NCBI GenBank assembly: GCA_030248295.1
Contig: JASANH010001213.1
Coordinates: forward strand, 806,001 to 870,000
DNA: 64,000 nt
Origin: Mesodorylaimus sp. YZB2_4
Taxonomy: Eukaryota > Nematoda > Enoplea > Dorylaimida > Dorylaimidae
Direction of reading: 5' to 3'
Shown here: in pieces, positions 22,624-34,899 of the stretch
Position numbering within the stretch: position 1 is the first letter of the stretch
How the letters are laid out: each line of letters begins with the position of its first letter
Made by a program: the position numbers and the translations under genes
The notes under the pieces: model-generated
Told to the model about the DNA's origin: nothing
The model's input: the letters and a program-made list of their open reading frames with translations, nothing else
The model's database searches: none

Positions 22624-23521
22624 TTAGTGTAGTGGTGATATAATTTACTTGTGCTGTGCACGAATCAATGATATAAAATTATCAGCTCTGGCAGTAATAC
22701 ACCTTTACAGCACGTTTTTAAAGTCCCTCCACCGGCAGGAAACGATGCGCATGTAATGAAGTTGTCTGCTATCAAGCGGGATGTTTTGACGGCGTGATTC
22801 CAGCAAAAAAAGTTAGCTGCCGTGCCATTAGTTTTTTGAACATATGCTTGGGATTTACGAGATTTTCGTTGACATATTTCATTTTATTTAGAAAGTGACA
22901 AAGCTCGAGTAGTACTTTGTAAAAAACCGTGGAAATCAAACTTTCTCTGCTATCCGGTCGTGAAAAAATATAGTTGTTGCTAGGAAACCGTTTGTCCAGT
23001 CTGTATTATGTAGACACCTCACAACTGGTCAAGGCATCCTGTTCGTTCGTGGGCACTCGTTATCAATGTTTTGTCTAATTTTTTTGGGAATAGTATCCAT
23101 TTCGATTGTCCGTCTTAAAATCTGGATTTAAAAAGTTGCTTACTGAATTTTTTCTGATTTATGAACTTTCTCTCTGTATACAGCGAGTCGGCCCAACATT
23201 GGACACTCCCTAACATTGGACAAAACTTATAAATATCTTTTTTTGTATGCTTTTTGAAAAGTTCCTTGCCCTGGACAAGCAGAAAACTTGAAATACGTAG
23301 ATTGTCTTGCATTTTGAAGATCCCCTGCTTCCGAACACTGTCCGCTAAAATCACAGTGTCTTTTAAGTGAGAAATTGTCTCATCCGTGGTGTCCTCAAAA
23401 TTCAGGGCTGCCTGTACCCTATGTCCTTTCCCATTTTGGCTTCTAATCAGACATCTTGTTTTGTTTAGGCCCATCCTACGTGCTGTAGTATTTATACTTT
23501 TAGACTGGCCGACCAGCAATC
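22624..23521. other. Intergenic; one doubtful minus-strand frame
   Basis: 900 bp between the GPCR and PPP2R3C. A 134-codon minus-strand frame (23115-23519) starts 2 bp from the PPP2R3C start codon and is lysine-rich with no domain. I treat it as unproven; it more likely overlaps the promoter of PPP2R3C. Confidence 0.35.
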
Positions 23522-26500
23522 ATGGAACACCAGCCGTCGGCGACGTCATCCTTTGAATCGACGTGTCTAAAAATCGACCCAGTCGACATTGAACTGCTCA
23601 CCAAATACTACAACGAATGGACTACTAATGAAAGCGCACCAAAACCGAACTTAGAGCCAAGCAACACTCCTTATATTCCCGTTTTTTATGAAAAACCGCC
23701 ACCGGAGGCCGATGATGACGATTCTGTGACGTCGAATAGTTCTAATTCAAGCAATTCATTGCGTCAAAAATTACGAGAAGAAGCCAGATCACTTTTTCTT
23801 CAAAAAAAGAGTCGTGAACTATTGGACAATGCCGAGCTGAAAGAACTATGGGCTCTCTTGGACACGCATCATACGCCCCCTGTTGTGGACGAGGAGAAAA
23901 TGATCAATTACAAGTGCGTTTTATAATTCTTTAATTTAGAACGGTACTGGCTGGCCAGCATCCGAAACGTAGCCCTGGCCAGGAGGTCTAAAATTTTTTG
24001 TGCGTTTGCAAAGGGGAGATCCAGGAAGCAAAAAAGCAATATTTTGTATCGATTGCTTTATAAACTTTTCATCTTATCAGGGTTCCTAGTAGGCGCGGAA
24101 AATAATTTTTCCAATAAAAATTTGAAATTTCCACAGATAATTTTCACAATTTGAAACCTCAAAATCCAGCTTCTCACAGTCCTCCTTGACTTTGGCTTAA
24201 AAATTCCCCATTTCTCAGACACTTCTCGGATTCCTGGCTTTTTCACTTTATATTCGGCGTAGATGACTACAACCCGCCCTGAGTAGGCAGCAAATATGGA
24301 GCCAAAAACTCCATGTCCTTTGGTAATTATTAGTACAGTATTTATCATTTCCTTCAAAAACAGGCAATCAAAACAGCGGAGAATCAGTCTCGAATAAGCA
24401 AAAAAATCCCTTCCGTCACTTTGTCAGATCAATTATCCGCCAAATTTTCTTCAGCTTCCCCTTCTGGAACATTTCCTTCCTCTCCAATTCCCCTTCTTCA
24501 CACATCTCCACAGTATTTAATCCCAACCATTTTTTATTGGGTCCAGGAGGGGCGACCCCGATCGGTATCGGGATCCTAAACGAGCGCTAATTGGCCGGAT
24601 CGGCAACATAAATTCTTCATGCTTTTTGTGATGGAGAATGAATGATGAAGTGTCCCAGTGTCCTTTTGAGAGGACTGAGCGAGAGTGACAGCGAGGAAAT
24701 AGAGCAGGGTGGTGAGGATACTCGTTCAGTGTCAAGCACGTCATCCCAACAATCTTACTTTTTGAAACGGATCGGCTGCATAAGATTGGGATTGGGATCG
24801 GGATCCAGGCTTAGGGTTGGATCGGTCGATGCTGGGGTACAGCAGGTCGGTCCTAGAAAGGGTATATAGTCGAGTCCGCTTAATATCACCAGCTCTGGGC
24901 AGGAAGAAAATGTGACAATATCCGGACTGTGAATAAAACCAAAGTTCACTCCAAAATGGCAAAAAAATTTTTATTTCGTGCCATTTGCATATATTCCTAA
25001 CCTTTTGAAAGACGAAAAGCTTTTTCAAAAGTTTTTGTAACCAAAGAAATCAAAATTATGAGGATCAGGAAAATCAAAGCTGAAGCATAAAGTGCCATGC
25101 CCCTAAATTTACTCGTTTTCTTGCGAGAAATCCTACTTTTGGGCGATTTTGCGCTTGTTTTAGACCACAAGGAGTGTAAATGTGACTCTTTTCTCATACT
25201 TATTCCGCTTGTCCAAGGAATTTATGCGACAGTAAGCGGACTGGGCCAAATTCAGTGAGACAATAGGCGAACTCAAAACGCACACAAAGTATAGGGGAAA
25301 AGTTTAAGACTTGAAAAACCTGTGGTAATAACCGAAGTGTGACATTGTACGGTGCGACTATAAGTGGACTCGACTGTAGTTATAATTTTTGGGCAGTGCG
25401 TCTTGGACACGATTAGCTCTGTCAATGACTGGGGTCTTGGACTCACGTCAGCTTGATCCCTACTGGGGAGGGGGTCCTGACTCATCGTTAGCCCAAGTCC
25501 AGGGGGATAGTATGGTCAAAAACTGGGGTCTTGGACTCACGCCAGCTCGACTCCTGCTGGGGGTCTAGACTAGTCGTTCGCCTAACGTAAGTCTAGGGAA
25601 CGGGTCTGGTCAAAAATTGGTTAATTTTGCCCAAAATGACCTTAATGCAAAATTATTGCTTGGCTGGCTAGGTGGGTCACATAGGCCACTCCACCCCAGT
25701 TTCAGATGCTGTGGCTGGCCAGAAAAAAATCATACAGTGTTTTTTGGGTACTCTTGAAATCTTGGACTGGGATACACTCTCTTGAGCATATAAAACCCTG
25801 CCGTGAACTTCTGTATCCTACCTGCCGCCTCAGTTGCGTAGCGGTTAAAGGCGTCTGCACAGTTTGCTTGGCAGAGCTGCAAGCTGGTCGGCCTGAGTTC
25901 ACGTCTGATCGTGACACCCGGATGAAGTTCTCTCTGCGCCTTGCACAGCTGGTAGTGGGCGACTCGCCCTTCATCTCCCCCAAGTCTATAAATGGAGAGA
26001 GGTCTGATGGCGTGGGGCTCTCGAAGCCGGGTCCCCTCACGAGCACAGACTGGGTATGACGCGCGTTCTTGCCTACCCTAATCGATGGAACGCAAGATAG
26101 GGTCAACTAACGAGCCCTTAGCCCTCAGAAAAACCAATATCGACCCTTTCCCTTGGAGCAAACGGTATGGGTAAAACGAATTTCTGCACCTACCTGATTG
26201 TGAGAGTGATAATGCTCCGCCGCGGAATCGACTTTTATCCCAGCATTGACCGAACTGATCCGCCGATCCAGGGAGTGGATCGGTTCCCGATCCGATCCGA
26301 CTGCCGGATCGGCAACTGAAATTTTTCGCGCTTTATCTGCTTGAAAATGATGAAGTGTGGCATACCACGATGAGAAAGGGTTGTTTTTCTCTTAAATCAG
26401 CATTTAATCCCACTTTAGGCGCTGGTCTCTCCTGTGTCTCTGTAGTGGTCTGATAGAGAGTGATGGCGAGGAAACAGGGCAGGTTGGTGACGACTCAGTG

Positions 26501-28003
26501 CCAAACACGTCATCTCCACTAATCTTGTATTTTATGAACCGGATCGGATCGGGATCGGGCGCCGATCCAACATCCAGGGATCCAGGCCTTGGGTCGGATC
26601 GATCATCATCTGGCTTTCATCTAATTTCGGCAAGTAGCATTTCCGCTCTGTACCGTTCGTTTGGGGTTTTTTTTTTCTGGATCGGATCCAGGAGGGGCGA
26701 TTCCGTCCGTGATCAGGATCGGGATCCCGAACGAACGCTACCGCTCTGTATCGTAGACTTTTAAACAAAAGAAATTATTTCACATCCCAATACCGAATCA
26801 TGTGGTTTCTCCTCACCTCCAGGTCCCCTCACGAGCACAGACTCGGGTGTGATGCGGAGGCAAGTCCTCTACGTACGAAGGGCTATCTATGTCCAAGCGT
26901 AAGAAGGAAGAGCATCATCTTTATATTTTAGGGATTTTAAGCTCGTATCCTCAAAAGCTAGCGAAAAAGCACGTCCATTTTTCACCGCTGTTACATTCGC
27001 AAAATTACAGCAACAGGATCCGTTTGGTAGAATCTCGATTTTGACCTTTTTCAACTACGTTATGCGTAAAACGTGGTTGCGTCAAAGTCGCATCGGCCTA
27101 TCTCTCTACGACATGGCTGGCCAAGGTTATTTGACTGAAAAGGATCTCGAGCTGTACATTTCCGAATTAATTCCTACTTTACCTCAATTAGAACGATTGG
27201 AATCATCTTTTTTGAATTTCTACATTTGCACAGCCGTTCGTCGATTCTTATTTTTTCTTGATCCCAAACATTTAGGGCGTGTTAGAATCGTTGATATTTT
27301 GGTATCCGGTTTCTTGGACGATTTGTTGGAATTAAGGGACAGTGCGGGCCAAAGTAAAACCGATGCATCGAATTTCAGTGGCGCCAAAGATTTTTTCAAC
27401 GATTCCTCATTCGCAACAATGGCTTCTAGTAAATCGCTGGAAAAAAATTGGTTCAGTGCCGCAAATGCTCTTCGCGTTTATGGTCAATATTTAAATTTGG
27501 ACACGGATCGGAACGGTCTGCTATCCAAAGCTGAATTGAAACATTTCGGAAGTGGGATGTTGACCAATGCGTTTATCGATCGATTGTACCAGGAATGTTT
27601 GACATACGATGGCGAAATGGATTACAAAGCTTATTTAGATTTTGTGCTTGCTATGGAGCATAAAAAAGACCCCGCATCCTTACAATATTTCATGCGTGTC
27701 CTGGACGTGCGTCAACGTGGATATTTGGACGGATTCGCAATCAATTATTTCTTTCGCGCAATCCAACAATTGCTCATTGATCAGGATCAACCAATGGTGA
27801 CCATCGAGGATATCAAGGACGAGATTTACGATATGGTCAAACCCAAGGATCCGGCGAAGATAACTGTGCAAGATTTAATCGAAAGTGGACAAGGCGATAC
27901 TGTGGTCAATATCCTGACGGATCTGAATGGATTTTGGACTTACGAAAATCGTGAGATCTTGGCCACGGAACAACAGCAACACGACGATGAGGCTGAATGT
28001 TGA
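23522..28003 (+). CDS. PPP2R3C: PP2A regulatory subunit B''-gamma (PPP2R3C/G5PR), two exons
   Basis: Exon 1 is 23522-23913 and exon 2 is 26932-28003; the donor AA|GTGCGT and acceptor TTTTAG|GG join in phase 2 to encode 487 aa. The protein targets the PP2A catalytic-scaffold dimer and is known from other animals as an EF-hand B'' subunit. Diagnostic blocks: LREEARSLFLQKKSRELLDN in exon 1; PFFTAVTFAKLQQQDPFGRISI across the start of exon 2; FNYVMRKTW, GLSLYDMAGQGYL, ELIPTLPQL and NLNGFWTYENRE-like end. An EF-hand loop DTDRNGLLSKAE lies near residues 321-332. It is slightly longer than the vertebrate protein (about 453 aa) because of an N-terminal Asp/Ser-rich stretch and a Ser-rich insert before the EF-hand. 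The 3,018-bp intron is full of repeats. ATTAAA lies 108 bp past the stop. Identification is firm. Confidence 0.95.
24530..24850. repeat. GGATCGGATC-rich dispersed repeat, copy 1 (PPP2R3C intron)
   Basis: Two arms rich in CCGATCC/GGATCGG flank a middle block (GATGAAGTGT..., GAGAGTGACAGCGAGGAAA...) that recurs at 26350-26530. The left arm (GTCCAGGAGGGGCGA...GATCGGGATCC...ACGAGCGCTA) matches 26684-26743. The arms are partly complementary, so this looks like one non-autonomous element with GATC-rich ends. The middle can be read as an acidic Ser/Glu peptide in both copies, but no full frame exists. Confidence 0.55.
25824..26176 (+). mobile_element. tRNA-derived SINE, family A copy 2 (PPP2R3C intron)
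   Basis: Plus-strand copy of the element at 14389-14803. It starts GCCGCCTCAGTTGCGTAGCGG with an A-box (TAGCGGTTAAAGGCG), then GTTTGCTTGGCAGAGCTG, a B-box-like GAGTTCACGTC, the body block TTCTCTGCGCCTTG, CTCTCGAAGCCGGGTCCCC, and ends AGGGTCAACTAAC, ATCGACCCT, ATGGGTAAAA. A short extra piece of the same body (GGTCCCCTCACGAGCACAG) lies at 26822-26841. Both lie wholly within intron 1 of PPP2R3C. Confidence 0.8.
26230..26760. repeat. GGATCGGATC-rich dispersed repeat, copy 2 (PPP2R3C intron)
   Basis: GATC-rich left arm (about 26235-26320), middle block resembling 24640-24760 (GATGAAGTGT, GAGAGTGATGGCGAGGAAAC, AACACGTCATC) and right arms at 26535-26590 and 26680-26745. It carries the same order of parts as copy 1, separated by about 1.5 kb containing the SINE. 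It probably arose by separate insertion or by duplication within the intron. Confidence 0.55.
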
Positions 28004-29614
28004 CAATGGTGTATTTTAAAACTTACTGTCATCGAGCGATGTCTTCAGTATCGACTATGACGAGTTAAAAATGTAATTCTTGTCAATGTTTCTTTGGATT
28101 TTAGTGATAAATTAAAGACTCGATGAGTTTGATGCTGCTAATGCTTTTCCACGGTTCGTCTTGGCTGGAAAAATGGGAAAAGTTAGGGAATCCCAAAGGT
28201 GGCTGGAAATGGGAATTCCGGAGCCAAAGTCAGGGAAACTGAAATGCTGCATTCTGAGGCTTAATTTTGAATCAGAAATTGTTCTGTTGATATGCTGTAG
28301 CTTCACGGCTAACATGGCTATAGTATGGTACTGTACATGAGCTATGGGATATCTCATCTTCTGTAGGATAGCCACGGGCTAATAGCCATCTGGTTAAAGT
28401 CAACCAATGCTATTAATTTGAGGCTCACCATTTGTTCTGTTACGCAGCATTGCTGGTATGGTTCGATAGGCCTTTAAAATTTTCGTGGGTTGGGCCCCGT
28501 GCCACCCCAGTTCCCCACGGGACATCCAACCCGTATTGCCTAGCCGGCCAGCAGTCCTGACAGGCGAGGCCGCGAGGTGACCAGCTCTCACGGCATCTTC
28601 CCTCTGTCTCCACTAGGAGCACGTGCACACGAGGGCATCCTGTGCCAGCAACAGCATCCCAGGATGATACTGGGCGAGAAGGGAGGGACCTTCTCGACTG
28701 GCTTTCGAGACCCAGTATCCTCATTCTCTACTACACAAATGTACTCTCGCTGCCAGGCGGACGGGTGAGTCATCCAGGACCACCCCTTGGGGGCTTGGCC
28801 ACAAAACCGTGAAAATTTCAAAGAAAACGACCAAATCAAAACAGCAGCAATTAAAAAGATCAAACGGTGAGCCTTAAGTTGCCTCGTGGATTGATTAGTC
28901 AGACTCATTTTAGCCTTTGACTATGCTGCATCAGATAAATCCCACAGACTCACATACAGTACTTACATAGCATAGGCATGTTAGCTACGTGACCCAAGCA
29001 GAATGTTAACAGATTTGCAGGAAAAACTGTGATTCGAAATTTGAAGGCCTGAATGCCTCTGAACGCGGCCTCACATCGCCAGCTTTTTCTGATTTTGGCT
29101 CTGAAATTCCAATTTTCCAAACACTGGCTGAGAGGTGCGCAAGGCCAGCGATGCACTTACTGAATCGCCGTCGAAGACCAGCAGCTATTTTACGCACTGA
29201 CGATGACGCAATGAACTGCCGTCCTCAGCAGTAATAGAGCTGCTGCCTCCCAGTCAGGGTTGCTAGCCTAAGCAATGCGGGACCAACAACATTGGTCGAC
29301 AATGGTGAAGTGTGAAAATGAGTATCTGCTCCTCCTATGAGCCATGATTTCACTGATGCCTACACCCACTTTTTATTAGCATACATATGTATATTACCAC
29401 ACACCTCTTCAGCAGCCACAAGCAATAAAGGCTTTCCAAGAAAGGCACCCAAAGTAAAGTACAGTGCGAACAGCAATACATGTTATCATAGCCTGTGAAA
29501 AATATATTTCATAGTCCCGTTAGACGAGTCTCAGAAATGTGAAAGAATGCGATACTAAAAAGCATTAGCAAAAAATCAAACCATATTACACTGAACTTTT
29601 GTCTTGTTGTTCAT
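28004..29614. other. Intergenic between convergent genes, with repeat fragments
   Basis: Holds the 3' UTRs of PPP2R3C (left) and the tetraspanin (right, minus strand). On the minus strand at about 28470-28710 and 29050-29170 there are fragments of the dispersed repeat seen again at 61.8-63.2 kb, including its 3' end (GGGGCCCAACCCACGAAAA) and the block GGTCTTCGACGGCGATTCAG. No gene is supported. Confidence 0.5.
28470..28710 (-). repeat. Dispersed repeat family D fragment
   Basis: The minus-strand sense has GAGAAGGTCCCTCCCTTCTC, CCCAGTATCATCCTGGGATG, GATGCCCTCGTGTGCACGTG, CTCCTAGTGGAGACAGAGGG and a 3' end GGCCCAACCCACGAAAATTTT. The same order of blocks occurs at 63000-63230 on the plus strand, ending CCCAACCCACAAAATTTTTT. 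The shared 3' end running into an A/T tract suggests a retroposed element. I cannot assign a superfamily. Confidence 0.6.
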
Positions 29615-31110
29615 CTAGTCTTTTCCCATGTTGAAATAAGAGGCTTCTTTTCTTTGCCACAAGACGACGCAAGAGCCGATCATGCCGAGGAGCTAGAACG
29701 GAAGGAAGTCAAGCATCTGTCATCATGAAACTTTGGGTTATACAGTAAAACATAAAACGTTTCTTCCTCCATTATTTCGGGTTCTTATCCTAAAAGGCCC
29801 AATGATCGGCAGGACCTCAAGAGTTAAGCTCCAAGGATCACAAGGCTACTCGTGGTGGTGGTGTCTCCCTGAGTTAGAGACAGACCGCTAGTAAACAAGG
29901 CCGCGGGGAGCTTACGCACTCCGCACAAAGCTCACAGCAACAGTCTCAGACTCCAAGTATAGTCAAAGACTGGTGAAACATCAACCCGATGGGTTGACGC
30001 GACACCATTTCTCTAGAGCCGCACTCGAGAGATTCGATCACCCAGTGAAACACTGCTGCTTCGTAAACTGCGTTACAGCAATTCTGCCATGCGATTGAGT
30101 CAGCAGCAAGGAGAGATGCTAAAAGATGTCTGAACAAGCTGACCACTGCTGAGTCAGACAGCAAGCTATGCCCAGTGGAAAATTCGAACATTGGCTCACC
30201 CATTCCAGGAAACCACTTACCAGGAGTACGAGGAATGCAATTGCGCCAGCCCCCAAATAATATAAATTGTTCTGAAAGAATCTGTCCAATTCTCCTACGC
30301 ATCCTTTCGTGTAAATGAACTCGCTTTCTTTGCCGACCATTTTTTTCAAATCACCATCGCATGTCGAGTTAGCATCCAAGTTCTTGCAGCAGGACTTTGG
30401 AACATGGTCAAGATTGCGGTTCCCGAATGGTGTGTCCTTCCACGAAGTGTAATTCTGAGAACCGCAGCAGTGGAACTGAAACCGTAAGATGGTATATGTG
30501 AGGAGTCTAGAGGAAGAATCAGCACCAGGGCGATGATGACACCGAAACCGACCCTCTGGTTTATCCTACATCTCTCATCCCTCACTGCACTGAAGGAGAG
30601 AGCTAAGAGAGAACCGACGAGATTAGACAAAGTGCTCACTTGTTGATGCAAATAATCGATCTGACTGGAAGTAGAATTATCTTCGCCATATTTTGCCATA
30701 GTTTTGTTCGATTCCTTTTCAACGATTTCGTTGATCTGCTTTTTGTAGACGAATGATAAGGCGATAGAAGTGATCAAAAGGACGAATATCAGGAAAACGA
30801 AGGCGAAGAACTGAAATTATAGTTGACTAAAATAAGACTCGATTACTTTAAAAACACCTACAGTTAGTGAGCACGCCCTGCTGTCGCGGCAGGCCGAGCA
30901 AAATCCACTAATGGCGCCCAATAGGAAGATAATGCCGACAGCGATCATAACAGCAGCTGGGACCAAGGTGTAATAGGCCGATGCTAAAGTATCGATACGC
31001 TTGTAGGTGGTGATGACGTAGCCACCCATGAACCACATGCCAATGGTCGCAGCCTGAAATGCAACCTTCGCATGCACGGACACTGTCAGATGCTGTGCAG
31101 GAGGATTCAT
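29615..31110 (-). CDS. Tetraspanin (TSPAN3/CD63-like), four exons
   Basis: Minus-strand exons 31110-30862, 30810-30640, 30475-30221 and 29692-29615 all join in phase 0 and give 250 aa. It has four hydrophobic segments, TM1 in exon 1 (AATIGMWFMGGYVITTYKRID), TM2 with SGFCSACRDSRACSL, TM3 at the start of exon 2, and TM4 across exons 3-4. The large extracellular loop carries the CCG signature (FHCCGSQNYTSW), VPKSCC, and two more cysteines, a six-cysteine tetraspanin loop. The short tail ends NMGKD. TLVPAAVMIAVG and IDYL(V)Q match the TSPAN3-like group. The start at 31110 is favoured over an in-frame Met 17 codons upstream because tetraspanin N-termini are short. Tetraspanins organise membrane microdomains. 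Intron 3 (29693-30220) contains a fragment of SINE family B (near 29970). Confidence 0.92.
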
Positions 31111-34100
31111 TTTCAAATTTTTTAAAGAGCCGATGCAGAAAAAATTTGCAGAATATTCCATAAAACTGCACTCACCCCACCCACCGCCTAAATTGCATCG
31201 ACAACTTGATACTTTGAATTCTCAAGGATGTCTTATTGCTCAGCTGCTTTATCACGGCGGATAGGCGGGCTGGTGTGTTTTGACTTGTCGGTGCGTTTAT
31301 AAGCATTTTTGGGTGGCCTGGTAAATTTTTCGTCAAACTGAGTGTCTTCAGATAAAGTTTCACGGCATATTCTTAAAAGTTTGGCTACAGCGATCCATTA
31401 AATTCGAATATGTGGACAAAGAAAGTACTGTATTTCTACTCATAAAATAATAGTTCTCCCACATATTATTCACCAGGTTATTTTCTTTTATCTAGGGGTA
31501 GCGTTGGAAAATGGATGACTATGAGACGCATGACAACTGTTCAGCCCACGATGGCCACAAGTCTTCTCATGTGCAGATGTACGCATACGCTGAGAATGCC
31601 AAGCTGACATGCTGAGAATGTACGTACATAGTTAAACTGTGAAACATCAACCCTACTGGCTCACGAGCTACCACTCGCGCCCGTTTGAGGATGAGTGATG
31701 GCACTTTATGCTGACGACTGCGCGTATCTAACACCACTTTGACTCACCTCGTGGTATTACTCGTTTTCTCATATACATTCCACTCTCTGCTATGGTGTGT
31801 TTTACTTCAGACCCTTAGTGGAAGTAAAAAAGAAAGTTTAATTTTCCAAGCCCAGACGCCACGAACGTATTTGCTGCAATCTTTGCTACCACCCGGGCTC
31901 CACTCTGGTTCTAGTGCAAGCTTCTGCTATACAAAAGCTTCCGAGACCATCCCTCTGGCTCCCATTCGGCCTAGAATGGCTCCCGTACAAGCCATTATCG
32001 CGACATAAAAGCATATCGAAATGCCACCCGTGCATACGCCTCGTCTACCCACTCGACCCGTCGCCCCCCCCTCCACCTCCCGCTATCATTCAGTGAAATC
32101 TGATCCAACAGTCACCAAGCTGCCGTCATCGCTCTCGTTGAACCAAGCAAGCTAGGCGCCCACTTTCGCATACGATTACGATAAGCTGAACCGTGGAAGC
32201 TGCAACAGGTGCTTATACACGGCTCGCATAGGACCCGTTTTGTTATTCGGGCAAAGTGCGCGGACGAACAGACGTCGTCGCAGCACACTTATTACCCAGC
32301 ATCATACAAAGCGCAACCTGTAGTTGAAAGGAAATTTCATCGACGCTGAACATTCATTCTCACGACCTAGGCCACAATTACGGACTACATCCCCCCTCCC
32401 CTATCAGATTCAGATACGCGGGATTGGTGCTTGCAATAAACGTATGTCACGATTGTTACGTAATTAGCACTGCTGCCAGCAATTGTATAAATATGCAAAA
32501 CTAGTTCTCTAAAACTGGTATACCAGCTTATTTGATACCCGTATTAAACATGAGTGCTGTAAGCATTAAAGGGTTAGTCATGAACTTGTATGAATTCCAA
32601 ATTTACTCCTTTCAAAAACATGATTTTTCAAAGCCAATTTTAGCATCAGCTTCAGAAACATACTGTACATCTCACGTTCAGACATCGTGTCACGCTGCAA
32701 CCTGTTTTCATTGGCTCTTATTATTTACAGAAAAAATAAACCCTTACCAAAAACAGCACGCTCAGGATTCCCACCACCGTTTTCGAAGAAATCGTACCAA
32801 CGCCCATTCTTTCACAGCGTTTCCAAAAATTCTTATAAAATTCTAAAATAAAACGGTCTTCAGAAACTACGGAGCGCGTAATATGGAGACCATACGTACC
32901 CGGTGTCGCAAGACTAAACCAATTCACGCCGAGATCAAGACTGGTCTAGAAAACGAGACAAACAGATGTACGACTGTTTTTCAGCTCTGCCAGCGCAAAA
33001 CGATATGGAGAACAGGAGCCGCGTTGACGGGCAGGGACGACCAACAAACCAAACACGATTCACCAGCCCCTACGCTTTCCCATAAAAGGCTGGCGGGTCA
33101 CGTGACCGAGCAGCAATATGCCGACCCAATGGGAGGCCGTAGATGGCGGGCCGAGCTGATTGATTGCCGATGCGCGAGAAAGGAAGCTCTTATGCTTGAA
33201 ACCGGGAATTCAAAAAACTTTATTCTCGGGTGCTAGGACAGGTCATTCCAGGCTGATGTTTATCATATCCTCTGCGCAAATAGCTGAATGTAAGGTAGAA
33301 ACATTTACAGGCTACCTTAGCATGGCACGCACGTATAATGGTGGACTTGCCGTAAAGGTCAGCTCGTGCAGTTTGCTAAATCTTACTGACTGTTCAGTGC
33401 TTGTTCGCATAGTTTTCTCGAGTACAATACCGGATTTAGAAATTTTCTCAATCATATACAGTAGGCTGCTGTCAGACTGAATAGATGTTGTATAAGTTGC
33501 TAAAAACCTTGAACCAGTGAGCACGGCGCGCCTACTGATTATCAGGACATATACAGTACATATAGCATATTTCTGCCCGTGCTTCGCAAAATTTCATCGA
33601 ATAAGAGAGAAATTGTTCTGATGCAAGCTTGGGTGTCCATCATTCGCTTTCGTACATTGTTCAAGGTTGTTTTACTATGACAAGGCACTAGGTCCGCATA
33701 AACACCAATAGAAACTTTGAAAAAACAAGTTTAAACAATCAAGAAACGTCCGATTTCAAAATTTTGAAGTTCGAAAACACAACATCTTTTGGCGAATCAT
33801 TTTGAAAGTGTGGCCAGATTGGATCATGCCTGTTTAAATCCCTTGCTAGATAAGGTGGTTCGTATCTCTGGAGATCTTTCTGGTGGTAGAAGCTCAAGGG
33901 ATGGCAGAATTAATCTCAAAGCTCAAAGACGGGGTAAAAGACTTTGTTCGAGATTCTTGAGTGGATGGCATTCGACTGAACCCCATAACTAGCCGAGCTG
34001 AACCAGGATCAACCTGCACCTCATTTCCGTGCCTTGTATTATTCTACACTGACTGATAGTGCACAGGAAAGGTATTAGTCAAAAAGGTTTCTGGTGAAAA

Positions 34101-34899
34101 CGCGGACTTTCATGAACTAGGATTAGAACCCGAAGCAGAAATATCAGCTAAGTAAGTGCCACAGTCGGTCATGCAACGTTTTCGCTTCGAGAATGTACGT
34201 ACCCTAATTATCATGAGCGTCTTTGGTCTTCATGCAATCCAGCAAGCTGTTGAGCGTTACCAACATCGTGCCTGGTGGCTGGAAATAATGGTTTATTTCG
34301 GTACTGGTCCCGCCACTTCAGTCTAACTCTGTAAAAACAGCCGCCCAATCCAGTTCGTGTTCTGGTTGGGCTTCAAAAACCAGTTCGGTCGAACCTTGAG
34401 TAATGGGCGGCATTTAAACGAGGACTGCTTCGAAGACCAGAATTGGATCGATGAACAAAATTAGCGTTCGAATAATTATTTTATACGTGCTAAAATTTGT
34501 AAGGTTACCGCAGTTTCAAGTGCTTGCCTGCGCCAGACAAGCAGCCAGCCATCCAACTTCGCGGGCACATCCAAGGACTGTAGTCGATAAACCATGTTCG
34601 GATAGATCGGTGGAACCCCTTGAGCTCTCCACATCCGCGTCAAAACTTTGATCGCAGGTACAGTACTGAGGTATGGTCGAGAATTGTAAAACTTGTAAAC
34701 AGAACTGATGACTTCTGCTGACGTGGAGTCCAAGTTTCTAACGTAAAAGTTATTCACAGCAATCGACTGGCCAGCAGGGACTTCCGGCGCTGAGTGGCCA
34801 ACTCATGGCTTCTAACCATTCATGGACAAAATCAAAGATACTGACAGATGCAGGTCGCATTACTGACACAATAAGACATCAGCATGTGCTCATATTTCA
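31111..34899. other. Long intergenic region, no gene supported
   Basis: 3.8 kb. The left end is the tetraspanin promoter. A SINE family B trace (GTGAAACATCAACCC) lies near 31640. Pyrimidine-rich and simple stretches occur (for example a C-rich run near 32067-32090). All open frames are short (117 codons at most) and carry no signal. I see nothing else of substance. Confidence 0.4.

Noticed and set aside
27041..28003. Start of PPP2R3C at the left end of its long open frame
   Set aside because: The position is a non-ATG codon inside exon 2; homology continues upstream to the acceptor at 26932 and into exon 1 at 23522.
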